Part shown: piece after piece, positions 33,809 through 42,895 of the stretch | How positions within the stretch are numbered: position 1 is the stretch's first letter | How the letters are laid out: each line of letters opens with the position of its first letter | Origin: Lachnospiraceae bacterium A4 | GTDB taxonomy: Bacteria; Bacillota; Clostridia; Lachnospirales; Lachnospiraceae | NCBI GenBank assembly: GCA_000403215.2 | Contig: KE159527.1 | Location: 444,114 to 508,113 of the forward strand | Reading direction: 5' to 3' | DNA length: 64,000 bases | Made by a program: the position numbers and the translations under genes | Notes under the pieces: generated by a model | Told to the model about the DNA's origin: nothing | Databases searched by the model: none | The model's input: the letters and a program-made list of their open reading frames with translations, nothing else

Positions 33809-34720
33809 CTATCCTTTGACTGCGCCCATTGTGATTCCCTTCGTAAAGTATTTCTGGAAAATAAGGAAAATAACAATAATCGGAATTGCTGCCAGCGACG
33901 CACCTGCCATGATCAAGCCAAAATCTGTTGCATTTTCCGCCTGTAACTTTGCGATACCAAGCGAAATCGTGAGATTCTTAGTGCTGGTCAGCATAATCAA
34001 CTGCATAAAGTAATCATTCCATGAATTGATAAACGTAAAGATCGCCAAGGCGCCGATTCCCGGCTTAATCAATGGAAGCGCAATCGTGTAGAATGTTTTC
34101 CACTCATTTGCACCGTCAATCTTGGCAGCCTCCATCATCTCTCCCGGTATGCCCTCCGAGAACTGCTTCATCAGGAAAACACCAAACGGCCAGCCCACAA
34201 TTGGGAAGATTACCGCCCAGATCGTGTTATAAAGTTCCAAGGAAGCCATCTCACGCAGCAGCGGAATCAAGATCACCTGTTTTGGCAGTGCCATCGCACA
34301 CACGATCAAGGAGAATACAAGAGTGCGTCCGATAAAACGCTTCTTCGCCAGCGCATAGCCTGCCATCGCAGATGTGGCACAGGTAAGCAGCATCGCCGCC
34401 ACCGACATAAACACTGTATTTAAGAGCCATCTGATCGCGGCTGGCACTTCTGGTCCTTTCAAACTGATTCCTGTAAATGGGATATTGATCTCCCAGAGTT
34501 CGGCTACCTGTCTGCTAAAAAGTTTTCTGTAATTGTCAAGCACCCACTCCTGCGGCCACCACTGCGGTGTTGTGGCATTGATTGCCGCTGAAGTTTTGAA
34601 AGAGCCAATAATAATCCAATAAAGCGGAAAGGCAAACGCGAATGCCAAAATCGCAATAATGATAACCGATATCATTTTATAACAAGCTGCACGGTTAAAC
34701 TGGTTTTGTTTCATATACAT
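33809..34720 (-). CDS. ABC sugar permease (CUT1, MalG-like)
   Basis: 303 residues with six membrane helices and the EAA loop near residue 200 (GEMMEAAKIDGANEWKTFYT). It belongs to the binding-protein-dependent CUT1 permeases and pairs with the preceding MalF-like permease, 11 bp upstream. In this operon it should carry sialic acid or a sialoglycan-derived sugar. No ATP-binding subunit is encoded in the locus, so a shared MsmK/MsiK-type ATPase is likely. Confidence 0.92.
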   Translation of the reverse strand: MYMKQNQFNRAACYKMISVIIIAILAFAFAFPLYWIIIGSFKTSAAINATTPQWWPQEWVLDNYRKLFSRQVAELWEINIPFTGISLKGPEVPAAIRWLLNTVFMSVAAMLLTCATSAMAGYALAKKRFIGRTLVFSLIVCAMALPKQVILIPLLREMASLELYNTIWAVIFPIVGWPFGVFLMKQFSEGIPGEMMEAAKIDGANEWKTFYTIALPLIKPGIGALAIFTFINSWNDYFMQLIMLTSTKNLTISLGIAKLQAENATDFGLIMAGASLAAIPIIVIFLIFQKYFTKGITMGAVKG

Positions 34721-34731
34721 TTCCCCCTTTC

Positions 34732-35628
34732 CTACTTCGACTCTGCCATCTTAAACTGCACTGCCGAGAGCACTGCAATAATAATTGCGAGCACTACGCC
34801 CATCGCATTGCCATAACCATAGCGGTACAGCTTAAATGCATTGTAATAAATATAGTACATAATGGTATCTGTGCTATGGTTTGGTCCGCCGCTTGTCAGC
34901 AACTGAATCAGCGCGAAGCACTGGAAGCTGTTGATTGTCGTGATCACGAGGATATACAGTGTTGTCGGCATGATCTGCGGCCACTTAATCTTCCAGAAAC
35001 ACTGGAACTTTGTGGCGCCGTCCACCTCCGCCGCCTCCACGAGCGACTGGTCCACGTTATTGAGCGCAGATACATACAACACAATTGGCTGCCCCACAGA
35101 GGTTGTCAGCAAGATGAGAATAATACACCCCAGCGCAAACCGCTCATCACCCAGCCAATTAATATTTTTTTCAATCAGTCCGGTGTTTGTGCCTATGTAG
35201 TTAAATATGCCGTAATAATTGTTGAACATCCACTTCCACACAACGGCAACGGCAACAGAACCCGTCACGACCGGAAGATAGAAAATACAGCGAAACGCCG
35301 AGCAGGCAGGACCTGCAAGGTCGTAGATGACGGAACTTACCCACAAGGAGAAAATACAGGTCACTGGCACGGAAACGACCACGATGATCACCGTATTTTT
35401 CAGCGCGCCAAGAAATACTTTATCCTGAAACAATTCGATATAATTGGCAAAACCGACAAAAATATCCTCGCGGTTCATCGTCGCATCAAAAAAACTCGTA
35501 AACACACACTGCACCATGGGATAGATCACAAATCCCAAAAAGAAGATCAGGCTGGGAAGCATAAAAGCATAGCCAGCGATTGTCTCCCGGCGTACCAATG
35601 CCTTACTCATGCTATTGTTTTTAGACAT
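34732..35628 (-). CDS. ABC sugar permease (CUT1, MalF-like)
   Basis: 298 residues from the ATG at 35628 (AGGAGG seven bases upstream); codons further 5' overlap the intercistronic hairpin and are rejected. Six helices and an EAA loop (SLVEAAEVDGATKFQCFWKI) identify the first permease of a CUT1 transporter. The N-terminal helix segment is AGYAFMLPSLIFFLGFVIYP. It is separated from the binding-protein gene by a strong hairpin, which should make it less abundant than the binding protein. Confidence 0.92.
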   Translation of the reverse strand: MSKNNSMSKALVRRETIAGYAFMLPSLIFFLGFVIYPMVQCVFTSFFDATMNREDIFVGFANYIELFQDKVFLGALKNTVIIVVVSVPVTCIFSLWVSSVIYDLAGPACSAFRCIFYLPVVTGSVAVAVVWKWMFNNYYGIFNYIGTNTGLIEKNINWLGDERFALGCIILILLTTSVGQPIVLYVSALNNVDQSLVEAAEVDGATKFQCFWKIKWPQIMPTTLYILVITTINSFQCFALIQLLTSGGPNHSTDTIMYYIYYNAFKLYRYGYGNAMGVVLAIIIAVLSAVQFKMAESK

Positions 35629-35666
35629 AAGGATTCCTCCTTTCAATGAAACCATTTTATAAAGAA

Positions 35667-35699
35667 GCGCCCCTCCCACATCGTTTCGGGAAGGGGCGC
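35667..35699 (-). terminator. Intercistronic hairpin between binding protein and permeases
   Basis: GCGCCCCTCCC (35667-35677) pairs with GGGAAGGGGCGC (35688-35699), one bulge. On the minus strand only TTCTTTATAA follows. It likely ends part of the transcripts and protects the binding-protein mRNA. Confidence 0.75.
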
Positions 35700-35720
35700 A
35701 ACGCTACACTCTTATATAAA

Positions 35721-37118
35721 TTATTGTGCTGATGCTGCTGCGTTTGCTGTTGTGACAAACTCCTCAACTGCTGTCTTGACATCTGTGCCTGAACCAACCT
35801 GCTGAAGCATGTTCCACCATGCTGTACGAGCTTCTGCCCATCCGCCTACTACCTGATAATAGTCGCCCATGTAAGGGATAAACTTCGCATATTCTGACAT
35901 CAGTGCATCTCCGTCATAAATATTTCCAAGATCCTTTACCGGCCAGAAGTTTGACGCTTTTACGCTCTCAACAGCCTGCTTCTCATCATTTGCCATAAAG
36001 TCAATGAAAGTCTTTGCCGCTGCAATTTTTGCCGGATCGCCATTGTCAAAGATACCAAAGCCCCAAATACCGCCGCAAAGCTGAGGCTCACCGCTCTCTG
36101 TCGGGAAAGCCATCGGCAGAACATCAAAATTAATATTTCCCTGATCTGCGTTATTCTTTTCCTGTGTTGCATTCCAGCAGAATGCCATTGCAAATGTTCC
36201 GTTGCAGAACATATTCACCTCATCTCCACCTGCTATAGATGCATCAAAGTTTATGCCGTCCATACTCTTTAACAATTCAAGCGCCTTGATATTTTCCTCA
36301 CTGTTTGCCGTGTACTCTGTATGCTCAGCGTTGGTGAAAGTTCCGCCATACAGATTGTTGATCAGCGCACGCGTTCCCTGATCGCCGCCCTGTCCGCTGC
36401 AATATACTGCGCCTACATTTTGCTGTCCATAGTCATACACTGCCTGAACAGCCTTCTGGAAATTCTCTGTTGTCCATGTACCCGTTGTCTCGTCAAGATA
36501 TTGAAGTGCGCCAGCCGCCTCAAAAATATCTCTGTTGACCGCCATCGTATGTGCTGTCATACAAAGCGGATACTCATAGAATACACCATCGTTGCTCTTG
36601 CATGCACTCTGTACAGAATCATAAATCAAAGACTTTGCTTCGTCTGTCCACAAATCGCCCAAATCTACCATCAGACCCTTTGCGCCCCAGTTAGCCACCA
36701 GACGTTCTGGTCCTTCCAGCACAAGATCCGGCGCCTGTTTGCCCTCGATGGCCGTGTTGATCTGGTCATCGCCATTTGTATAATCCAGATACTCTACCGT
36801 CACATGGATATCAGGATACACTGCATTGAAATTCGAGATCATGCTGTTAACTGTTTCTGAATCTCCCCAGTTTCCAACTGGATAGGTCCACAGCGTGATA
36901 TCTGCTGCCTGTGAAGCATCTGCGGCTGTGTCCGCAGGTGTCTGGCTGTCCGCACTGCTGTCGCTGTCCGCACCGTCATCTGTTTTCTCTGCGGGTGCTG
37001 GCGCCGGTGCTGGCTCTGGAGCCGGCTGGCTCGTTCCTGTGTCTTTGCTGCCACACGCAGCAAGAGAACATACCATAACGCAGCTCAGTGCCAATGCCAT
37101 AAATTTACGCTTCTTCAT
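35721..37118 (-). CDS. ABC transporter sugar-binding lipoprotein (sialic-acid locus)
   Basis: 465 residues from the ATG at 37118 (AAAGGAGG upstream). The signal peptide ends in the lipobox SLAAC, so it is a lipoprotein outside the membrane. A Pro/Ala/Asp-rich spacer follows, then a family-1 extracellular solute-binding domain (DITLWTYPVGNWGDSE at its start, IDFMANDEKQAVE near the end). It is first in an operon with two CUT1 permeases and nan catabolic genes, so sialic acid is the expected ligand. It is divergent from nagB with candidate regulator sites between. It differs in class from TRAP (SiaP) binding proteins. Confidence 0.9.
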   Translation of the reverse strand: MKKRKFMALALSCVMVCSLAACGSKDTGTSQPAPEPAPAPAPAEKTDDGADSDSSADSQTPADTAADASQAADITLWTYPVGNWGDSETVNSMISNFNAVYPDIHVTVEYLDYTNGDDQINTAIEGKQAPDLVLEGPERLVANWGAKGLMVDLGDLWTDEAKSLIYDSVQSACKSNDGVFYEYPLCMTAHTMAVNRDIFEAAGALQYLDETTGTWTTENFQKAVQAVYDYGQQNVGAVYCSGQGGDQGTRALINNLYGGTFTNAEHTEYTANSEENIKALELLKSMDGINFDASIAGGDEVNMFCNGTFAMAFCWNATQEKNNADQGNINFDVLPMAFPTESGEPQLCGGIWGFGIFDNGDPAKIAAAKTFIDFMANDEKQAVESVKASNFWPVKDLGNIYDGDALMSEYAKFIPYMGDYYQVVGGWAEARTAWWNMLQQVGSGTDVKTAVEEFVTTANAAASAQ

Positions 37119-37195
37119 AATAAGCCCTCCTTTAATTTGGAAAAATTGTTTAAAAAAGTGCAACCTTATGTAAGGTTTTTGTTGATTATGACATC

Positions 37196-37224
37196 ATTGT
37201 ACTTTCACAGTGTATTTTTGTCAA
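37196..37224 (-). promoter_or_regulatory. Promoter of the transport/nanAE operon
   Basis: TTGACA (37219-37224) and TACAAT (37196-37201) on the minus strand, 17 bp apart. The leader contains a small hairpin AACCTTA/TAAGGTT. Confidence 0.75.
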
Positions 37225-37232
37225 TACATTTT

Positions 37233-37274
37233 TGAAAAATTTTTTCTGAATTTTTATTTTTTGAAAATTTTTCA
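37233..37274. promoter_or_regulatory. Candidate RpiR/NanR operators in the divergent promoter region
   Basis: TGAAAATTTTTCA (37262-37274) is an inverted repeat of TGAAAA around one base; TGAAAAATTTTTTC (37233-37246) is a near copy. They lie between the divergent promoters, where the RpiR-type regulator of this locus would bind. A third inverted repeat, GGGA ATATG TCCC (37332-37344), lies just after the nagB -10. Confidence 0.5.
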
Positions 37275-37293
37275 CATAATATTTTCAGAAGAA

Positions 37294-37322
37294 TTGCATC
37301 TATTCAAAATATATGCTATAGT
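37294..37322 (+). promoter_or_regulatory. Promoter of the nagB-nagA-nanK-nanR operon
   Basis: TTGCAT (37294-37299) and TATAGT (37317-37322), 17 bp apart, 63 bp before the nagB start, which has GAAGGAGG. Confidence 0.7.
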
Positions 37323-37385
37323 AGCCTCATAGGGAATATGTCCCATTTCGAACTATTGTAACAGACACATTGAAGGAGGTACACT

Positions 37386-38111
37386 ATGAAAATTTGCAGA
37401 GCAAAGGATTACAATGACATGAGCCGCAAGGCTGCCAACATCATCTCGGCGCAGATCATTTTAAAGCCAAACTGCGTGCTTGGCCTTGCCACTGGGTCCA
37501 CGCCAATAGGCACCTACAGGCAGCTCGTTGAATGGTATGAAAAAGGCGATCTCGACTTCTCCGAAGTCATGACGGTAAACCTTGATGAGTATAAGGGACT
37601 GTCCCACGAAAATCCGCAAAGCTACTACTACTTTATGAACCAAAACCTCTTTAGTAAAGTAAATATCGACAAACACAGAACCTTCCTGCCTGACGGCACA
37701 GAGCCAGACAGTGCCACAGCATGCGAAAATTACAACGAAATCCTGCGCGCAGTAGGCGAGCCAGACCTGCAACTTTTAGGGCTTGGACATAACGGACACA
37801 TTGGTTTCAATGAACCGGGCGAGATTTTCTCAACAGAGACGCATTGTATCGACCTGTCCGAGCAGACGATCAAGGCTAATGCACGCTTCTTTGAGACAGA
37901 AGAAGAAGTACCGCGCCAGGCATACACGATGGGCATCAAGACAATTATGTCTGCGCGCCGGATTCTGCTCGTGGTATCTGGCGAGGACAAGGCAGAGATC
38001 GTCAAGACAGCGTTTTACGGCCCCATCACCCCTAAGGTGCCAGCTTCCATCTTACAGCTTCACCGAAATGTGACTCTTGTGGCTGACGAAGCTGCACTCT
38101 CAAAGTGTTAA
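37386..38111 (+). CDS. nagB: Glucosamine-6-phosphate deaminase NagB
   Basis: 241 residues. The family is clear from LGLATGSTPIGTYRQLVEWY, VNLDEYKGLSHENPQSYYYF (catalytic Asp), LGLGHNGHIGFNEPG (His of the active loop) and AYTMGIKTIMSARRILLV. The enzyme converts glucosamine-6-P to fructose-6-P and ammonia, the last step of this locus. It opens the plus-strand operon; nagA follows 31 bp later. Confidence 0.96.
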   Translation: MKICRAKDYNDMSRKAANIISAQIILKPNCVLGLATGSTPIGTYRQLVEWYEKGDLDFSEVMTVNLDEYKGLSHENPQSYYYFMNQNLFSKVNIDKHRTFLPDGTEPDSATACENYNEILRAVGEPDLQLLGLGHNGHIGFNEPGEIFSTETHCIDLSEQTIKANARFFETEEEVPRQAYTMGIKTIMSARRILLVVSGEDKAEIVKTAFYGPITPKVPASILQLHRNVTLVADEAALSKC

Positions 38112-38142
38112 AGCAGTATGAAAATACAGAAAGGCGGACAAA

Positions 38143-39297
38143 ATGGCATTCAGAAAAATTATCAACGGCCTTGTCTTTCATGAGGACGGCTCTTTTACTC
38201 CAGACACGGTATATATCTGCGGTGAAAAAATCGTATCGCAGGAGGTATACGAAAAAGAATGCAGCAGTGCATCCGGCAATGAAATTGTGACGGACGCTGC
38301 CGGAAACTATGTGATTCCCGGCCTGACCGACATCCATTTTCACGGCTGTATGGGAAGCGACTGCTGTGATGGTACCGTGGAGGCATTTCAGACCATAGCG
38401 CGCTATGAACTGAGCCAAGGGATTACCTCCATCACCCCCGCTACCATGACCATGTCCGAGGAGGTCTTATCAGAAATCTGCCGCGCTGCAAAAACTTACC
38501 GCGATACAGCAGATGAAAATGCTGCGGATTTCTGTGGCCTCTATATGGAAGGACCTTTTATCAATGCCGCAAAAAAAGGCGCACAGAATGAAAAATATAT
38601 TACGCCTGCGGACACTGCCATGCTAAACCGGCTGCAAGACCTCTCAGACAACATGCTGCGCACGGTTGCGATTGCGCCCGAGACAGCGGGGGCTATGGAT
38701 TTTATCCGTGAAAACAGCAGCCGCGTCAATATTTCCATCGCCCATACCGCGGCGGATTATGACACTGCAAAGGAGGCAATTGCCTGCGGCGCTTCACAGT
38801 TGACACATACCTACAACGCCATGCCTCCCTTCAGCCACCGCGCCCCCGGTCCGATCGGTGCTGCGGCTGATGACGAGCACTGCCGGGCAGAATTAATCTG
38901 TGACGGCATTCACATCCACCCTGCTGTTGTGCGCACTACCTTTAAAATGTTTGGCGACGACAGAATCATTTTTATCAGCGACAGTATGCGCGCCGCAGGT
39001 CTTGCAGACGGACAGTACGACTTGGGCGGACAAAACGTCACTGTAAAGGGAAATCTGGCAGTCTTGGAGGACGGCACCATCGCAGGTTCTGTGACAAATC
39101 TCATGGACTGTGTGCGCACCGCTGTTCACGACATGGGCATACCTTTTGCCAGCGCTGTCAAATGTGCTGCTGTCAATCCTGCAAAGGCAGTTGGCATCTA
39201 TGATGCCTATGGGAGCCTCACGCCCGGCAAATTTGCAAACATTGTGATTTTGGATAAAAATCTGGATATCAAAACCGTGCTTCACCACGGCATATAA
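38143..39297 (+). CDS. nagA: N-acetylglucosamine-6-phosphate deacetylase NagA
   Basis: 384 residues, amidohydrolase fold. Seen are VIPGLTDIHFHGCMGSDCCD (metal-binding region near residue 65), LYMEGPFINAAKKGAQ (Glu ligand), ISIAHTAADYD, THTYNAMPPFSHR (His ligand), CDGIHIHP and FISDSMRAAG (catalytic Asp). It removes the acetyl group of GlcNAc-6-P. It sits between nagB and nanK in one operon. An alternative upstream ATG is in another frame; AGGCGG precedes this start. Confidence 0.95.
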   Translation: MAFRKIINGLVFHEDGSFTPDTVYICGEKIVSQEVYEKECSSASGNEIVTDAAGNYVIPGLTDIHFHGCMGSDCCDGTVEAFQTIARYELSQGITSITPATMTMSEEVLSEICRAAKTYRDTADENAADFCGLYMEGPFINAAKKGAQNEKYITPADTAMLNRLQDLSDNMLRTVAIAPETAGAMDFIRENSSRVNISIAHTAADYDTAKEAIACGASQLTHTYNAMPPFSHRAPGPIGAAADDEHCRAELICDGIHIHPAVVRTTFKMFGDDRIIFISDSMRAAGLADGQYDLGGQNVTVKGNLAVLEDGTIAGSVTNLMDCVRTAVHDMGIPFASAVKCAAVNPAKAVGIYDAYGSLTPGKFANIVILDKNLDIKTVLHHGI

Positions 39298-39318
39298 AGT
39301 ACAAGGAGGTAACACACT

Positions 39319-40203
39319 ATGGCAATCATGGTTCTCGATATCGGCGGCACAGCGATCAAATCTGGCTTATACATTGACGGGGAACTGACAGACATAAGAG
39401 AAACTCCTACCGAAGCACAGAAAGGCAAAGAACATGTGGTAAACCGCGCAAAGGAGATTATCACTGATTATCAGCAGCACAGTGCATTTGAGCGCATCGG
39501 CATCAGTACTGCCGGACAGGTTGACCCTGTCCGCGGCGAGATTCTCTATGCAAACGAAAATATTCCCGGCTACACTGGAACCAAACTGAAGGAAATCATG
39601 GAACAGCAATTTCATGTACCCGCCTGTGTAGAAAACGATGTCAATGCCGCCGCCATTGGCGAGTTCGTATTTGGCGCGGGAAAAGGCTTCAAGGAATTTG
39701 TCTGCCTGACTTATGGTACAGGTGTCGGCGGCGCTATTTTCACCAATGGAAAACTTTACACCGGAAGCAGCTTTTCTGCCGGGGAATTTGGTGCCATCGT
39801 CACGCATCCTGAAGCCCGCTTCGCCGGTCAAAATATATTTTCTGGCTGTTATGAAGAATATGCTTCCACAACTGCCCTTGTCAAAAATGCAAAGCGCTTT
39901 GATTCCTCCTTGTCCAATGGACGCAAAATATTTGAGCGCTTTGCTGAACCCGACGTGAAGGCACTGGTTGACCGCTGGATACTGGAAATTGTCTACGGTC
40001 TGACCACGATTATTCATATGCTGAACCCCGAGTGTGCGATTCTCGGCGGCGGCATTATGGAGCAGCCTTATGTGTTAGAACAGCTTCGCGAAAAACTGTA
40101 TCCGAATCTTATATCAAGTTTTCGTCAGGTAAAAATTGAGAAGGCTGCACTCGGCAACCGTGCAGGTATGCTGGGGGCTGCCGTATTACATGAAAGGAGA
40201 TGA
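39319..40203 (+). CDS. nanK: ROK-family N-acetylmannosamine kinase NanK
   Basis: 294 residues. ATP-binding DIGGTAIKSGLYIDGEL at the start and VENDVNAAAIGEFVFGAGKG (catalytic Asp) identify a ROK sugar kinase. The usual zinc motif CxCGxxGC is not present; the corresponding region reads NIFSGCYEEYASTTALV, as in some Firmicutes ROK kinases. The locus leaves ManNAc phosphorylation otherwise uncovered, which supports NanK. AAGGAGG precedes the ATG. Its end lies four bases before the regulator start. Confidence 0.88.
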   Translation: MAIMVLDIGGTAIKSGLYIDGELTDIRETPTEAQKGKEHVVNRAKEIITDYQQHSAFERIGISTAGQVDPVRGEILYANENIPGYTGTKLKEIMEQQFHVPACVENDVNAAAIGEFVFGAGKGFKEFVCLTYGTGVGGAIFTNGKLYTGSSFSAGEFGAIVTHPEARFAGQNIFSGCYEEYASTTALVKNAKRFDSSLSNGRKIFERFAEPDVKALVDRWILEIVYGLTTIIHMLNPECAILGGGIMEQPYVLEQLREKLYPNLISSFRQVKIEKAALGNRAGMLGAAVLHERR

Positions 40204-40207
40204 TTGT

Positions 40208-41065
40208 TTGGCAGGAAACATTCTGGAACTTATCACAGAACAGTATCATTCCCTGACCCGTTCCAGCAGAAAACTAGCTGACTACATTCTTGCCAATCCC
40301 CACGACTCACAGTATATGTCCATCTCAAGCCTTGCAGAGAGCAGCGGCGTGTCGGAGGCTTCCATCACACGCTTCTGCCGAAGCCTCGGCTTGACAGGAT
40401 ACAATAGTTTAAAACTGGCGCTCGCCAAGGCAGCTTATGTCACAGATATTGGAGATCCATCGGATATGCCCGAGACCATTACATCAGAAGATACGCTCGG
40501 AAGCATCTTTCACAAGCTATACGATGCCAATATTCTTTCCTTAAATGAAACAATGGAGTTGTTAGACGAAGATGAAATTTCCAGTGCTGTAGACCTGATC
40601 TCTGCCGCAGACCGCGTATTCTGCTTCGGTCAGGGCGGCAGCATGGTCATGGCGATGGAGGCATGGGCGCGCTTTTCCACTGCCACCTCCCACTTCGTCC
40701 ACATCGAAGATTCACATATGCAGGTTATGAATATCGCGCTGGCTACTGAAAAAGATGTCATCTTATTTTTCTCCTATTCTGGGTCCACAAAAGACATGGA
40801 AGACATTATGCACATCGCAAAGGAACGCCGTGTATCCGTTATTCTGATCACACATTTCCCCAACTCACGTGCCACAGAATATGCGGATGTCGTTCTGCTC
40901 TGCGGCTACAACGAAAGCCCTCTTCAATCTGGGTCTGTCGCTGCCAAACTAGGCCAGCTCTTTATTATAGAATGTTTGTTCTATGTTTTCTGCAAACGCA
41001 ATCCCGAAGTTTACTCGAAGGCACGGTCCTCAACCGTTGAGGCAATCATGCCAAAATTATTATAA
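40208..41065 (+). CDS. nanR: RpiR/MurR-family regulator of the sialic-acid locus
   Basis: 285 residues from a TTG at 40208, with AAAGGAG eight bases upstream; an ATG at 40190 inside nanK has no such site. N-terminal HTH_6 domain (YMSISSLAESSGVSEASITR and FCRSLGLTGYNSLK) and C-terminal SIS domain (VFCFGQGGSMVMAMEA; ILFFSYSGSTKDMEDI) that binds a phosphosugar such as ManNAc-6-P or GlcNAc-6-P. Such proteins can repress or activate nan genes. It ends its operon in a terminator. The gene symbol follows its role, since NanR proteins of other families exist. Confidence 0.88.
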   Translation: MAGNILELITEQYHSLTRSSRKLADYILANPHDSQYMSISSLAESSGVSEASITRFCRSLGLTGYNSLKLALAKAAYVTDIGDPSDMPETITSEDTLGSIFHKLYDANILSLNETMELLDEDEISSAVDLISAADRVFCFGQGGSMVMAMEAWARFSTATSHFVHIEDSHMQVMNIALATEKDVILFFSYSGSTKDMEDIMHIAKERRVSVILITHFPNSRATEYADVVLLCGYNESPLQSGSVAAKLGQLFIIECLFYVFCKRNPEVYSKARSSTVEAIMPKLL

Positions 41066-41077
41066 TAATACCTAAAA

Positions 41078-41114
41078 AATGGATTGAAGAATCAAACTCT
41101 CCAATCCGTTTTTT
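41078..41114. terminator. Bidirectional terminator between nanR and the BlaR1-like gene
   Basis: AATGGATTG (41078-41086) pairs with CAATCCGTT (41102-41110). T runs follow on both strands (GTTTTTT on plus, ATTTTTTAG on minus), so it ends both convergent genes. Confidence 0.8.
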
Positions 41115-41134
41115 ATGCCGTTAATGCTGCCCGC

Positions 41135-42493
41135 CTACTTTGTTTCCATATATGCTGCCAGTTTGTCTGTCAGGGCAAGGACTGCATCCCCAAAATCCAA
41201 GATGGTCTCTGTCATCGCCGGCTTATGTTCAATCTGACTAAGGTTTTCTTGTCTTTCCAGACCTGGTTTCTGCGCGCGGACTGTCTCCTCCGGCAGTGAT
41301 TCCCACTGGACAATCCCGCCAGGATTCAGGTCTTTTTGTTCTTCCAGCGAGGGCTTTGCCGTCAGTCCTGCCATGAGCACGATCACACTGCACAGCATGA
41401 GTACGGACAAGAATGTGCTGTGCTCTCTGAAATACAATACATTCTGAAGCCTGCATTTGAGAGATGGTTCTCCAAAGGTTATCGGGGTCAGTGTATAGCC
41501 ATTCTGTCTCGCCGCATACTTCAAAATACTCTCTGCATACTCTTTGCGGATATCCTTGTCCGCCGCCGCAATCACCGCCTCATCACATGAAATTTCCATA
41601 TCCCGCACAAACAGGAAATATGCTGCCCAGACAAACGGATTAAACCAGTGGAGTACCGCAATCATGAAAAACAGTGGTTTTACAAGATAATCCCGCCGCT
41701 TTTGGTGAAAACGCTCATGGGCAACAATATACTTGCACTCGTTCTTTTCAATTCTGCGCGGCAGATAAATCACAGGTGTGAAAATCCCCCATAAGAACGG
41801 GCTCTCTATCCCGTCTGCGGTTTTAATTTTTGTATTTTCTTCTGCCAATACCATATCACACTCAAACGGCTCTGCATCTTTTAGCCTTCTTTGCAGTTTT
41901 ACAGACGAACATATCGCCCCTGCTGCCAGCACGCACACGCCAATTCCCCACACAACTGCCAACAATTTCTGCAACCGTCCGTCAAACACCATATCTGTGT
42001 GATATGCGTGCTTGGTTATCCCAGTATTGGAGTCCGTGCCCGGCACTGCGCCAGCCAGACTTTCTGGCATATATTCGTGTCCTATGCCCGTATCATTCCC
42101 TGCAAGCTTTTCATTCGGAATATAGGCTGCGTGCCCCTCGGTTTCGTCCTGTACCGATGCAAGCCCGCTGTTTGAATCAATTCCTGATGCTGTGCCATTT
42201 CCATCTGCGGGAATATAATTGTGTGCACTGGTACTTGCCACCTCCTCCACAACTGCTTCTTCCGGCAGATAAACAGCATTTCCCCATTCTGCGAGATCGA
42301 AGTTTGCAACCCACCTTGGTATCAGACTAAACGGCCCTGAGATTCGAAATGGAATGCACAGATTGATAAAGACCATAAACCACAGCCAATACACATATTT
42401 TCTTTCGGCTCTTAACATCAGTGCACGAAACAGCATCACCACCACGATGACATAACAACTAATAAGACTGGTATTCAATATTCTGACAAACAA
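41135..42493 (-). CDS. BlaR1/MecR1-like M56 metallopeptidase sensor
   Basis: 452 residues. Several N-terminal membrane segments (about 5-25, 38-55 and 175-200) flank an extended loop. The zinc-protease motif HERFH (in YIVAHERFHQKRRDYL) is followed by another membrane region, with conserved FNPFVWAAYF and CDEAVIAAADKD. These are features of M56 antirepressor proteases. There is no penicillin-binding sensor domain at the C-terminus, so what it senses is unknown. It follows the BlaI-type gene by 21 bp, the usual pair; signal-driven cleavage of the repressor is expected. Confidence 0.88.
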   Translation of the reverse strand: MFVRILNTSLISCYVIVVVMLFRALMLRAERKYVYWLWFMVFINLCIPFRISGPFSLIPRWVANFDLAEWGNAVYLPEEAVVEEVASTSAHNYIPADGNGTASGIDSNSGLASVQDETEGHAAYIPNEKLAGNDTGIGHEYMPESLAGAVPGTDSNTGITKHAYHTDMVFDGRLQKLLAVVWGIGVCVLAAGAICSSVKLQRRLKDAEPFECDMVLAEENTKIKTADGIESPFLWGIFTPVIYLPRRIEKNECKYIVAHERFHQKRRDYLVKPLFFMIAVLHWFNPFVWAAYFLFVRDMEISCDEAVIAAADKDIRKEYAESILKYAARQNGYTLTPITFGEPSLKCRLQNVLYFREHSTFLSVLMLCSVIVLMAGLTAKPSLEEQKDLNPGGIVQWESLPEETVRAQKPGLERQENLSQIEHKPAMTETILDFGDAVLALTDKLAAYMETK

Positions 42494-42514
42494 ATTCGTT
42501 CCTCCCCTCCTGCG

Positions 42515-42874
42515 TTAATCCTTATATTCATCAATCAGTACCACAAGCTCTTCAATCTGTTTCTTGCTCAATTTCTTCCGCTTCATAAATGCAGCGACAA
42601 AATTCGGCAGAGAGCCATTATAATTCTCCTCCAGATACTGCTCTCCCTTACGGTTGATATACTCCTCACGGCTCATCTTCGAAGTAACCACTGCCCCCTT
42701 ATTCTGGAAAATACCATTTTCACAAATCTTGCGCAGCACTGTATAGGTGGTGGACTTCTTCCAGCCCAGACGCTGTGCCGCGAGCTTCACCAAATCCCCG
42801 CTTCCAATAGGTTCACTCTCCCAGATTAATTCTGCCAAGAACGTTTCCGCCTCTGTCATATTGTATGTAACCAT
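42515..42874 (-). CDS. BlaI/MecI-family repressor
   Basis: 119 residues, winged-helix domain with MTEAETFLAELIWESEPIGS, KKSTTYTVLRKICENG and a C-terminal dimerisation part with KKQIEELVVLIDEYKD. Such repressors bind dyad sites and are cleaved or released through the M56 partner. Two palindromic sites upstream fit autoregulation. No beta-lactamase or pbp gene is adjacent, so the pair probably controls genes elsewhere. The ATG at 42874 is preceded by AGGAGGAAG. Confidence 0.9.
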   Translation of the reverse strand: MVTYNMTEAETFLAELIWESEPIGSGDLVKLAAQRLGWKKSTTYTVLRKICENGIFQNKGAVVTSKMSREEYINRKGEQYLEENYNGSLPNFVAAFMKRKKLSKKQIEELVVLIDEYKD

Positions 42875-42895
42875 ATCACACTTCCTCCTTTTGTG

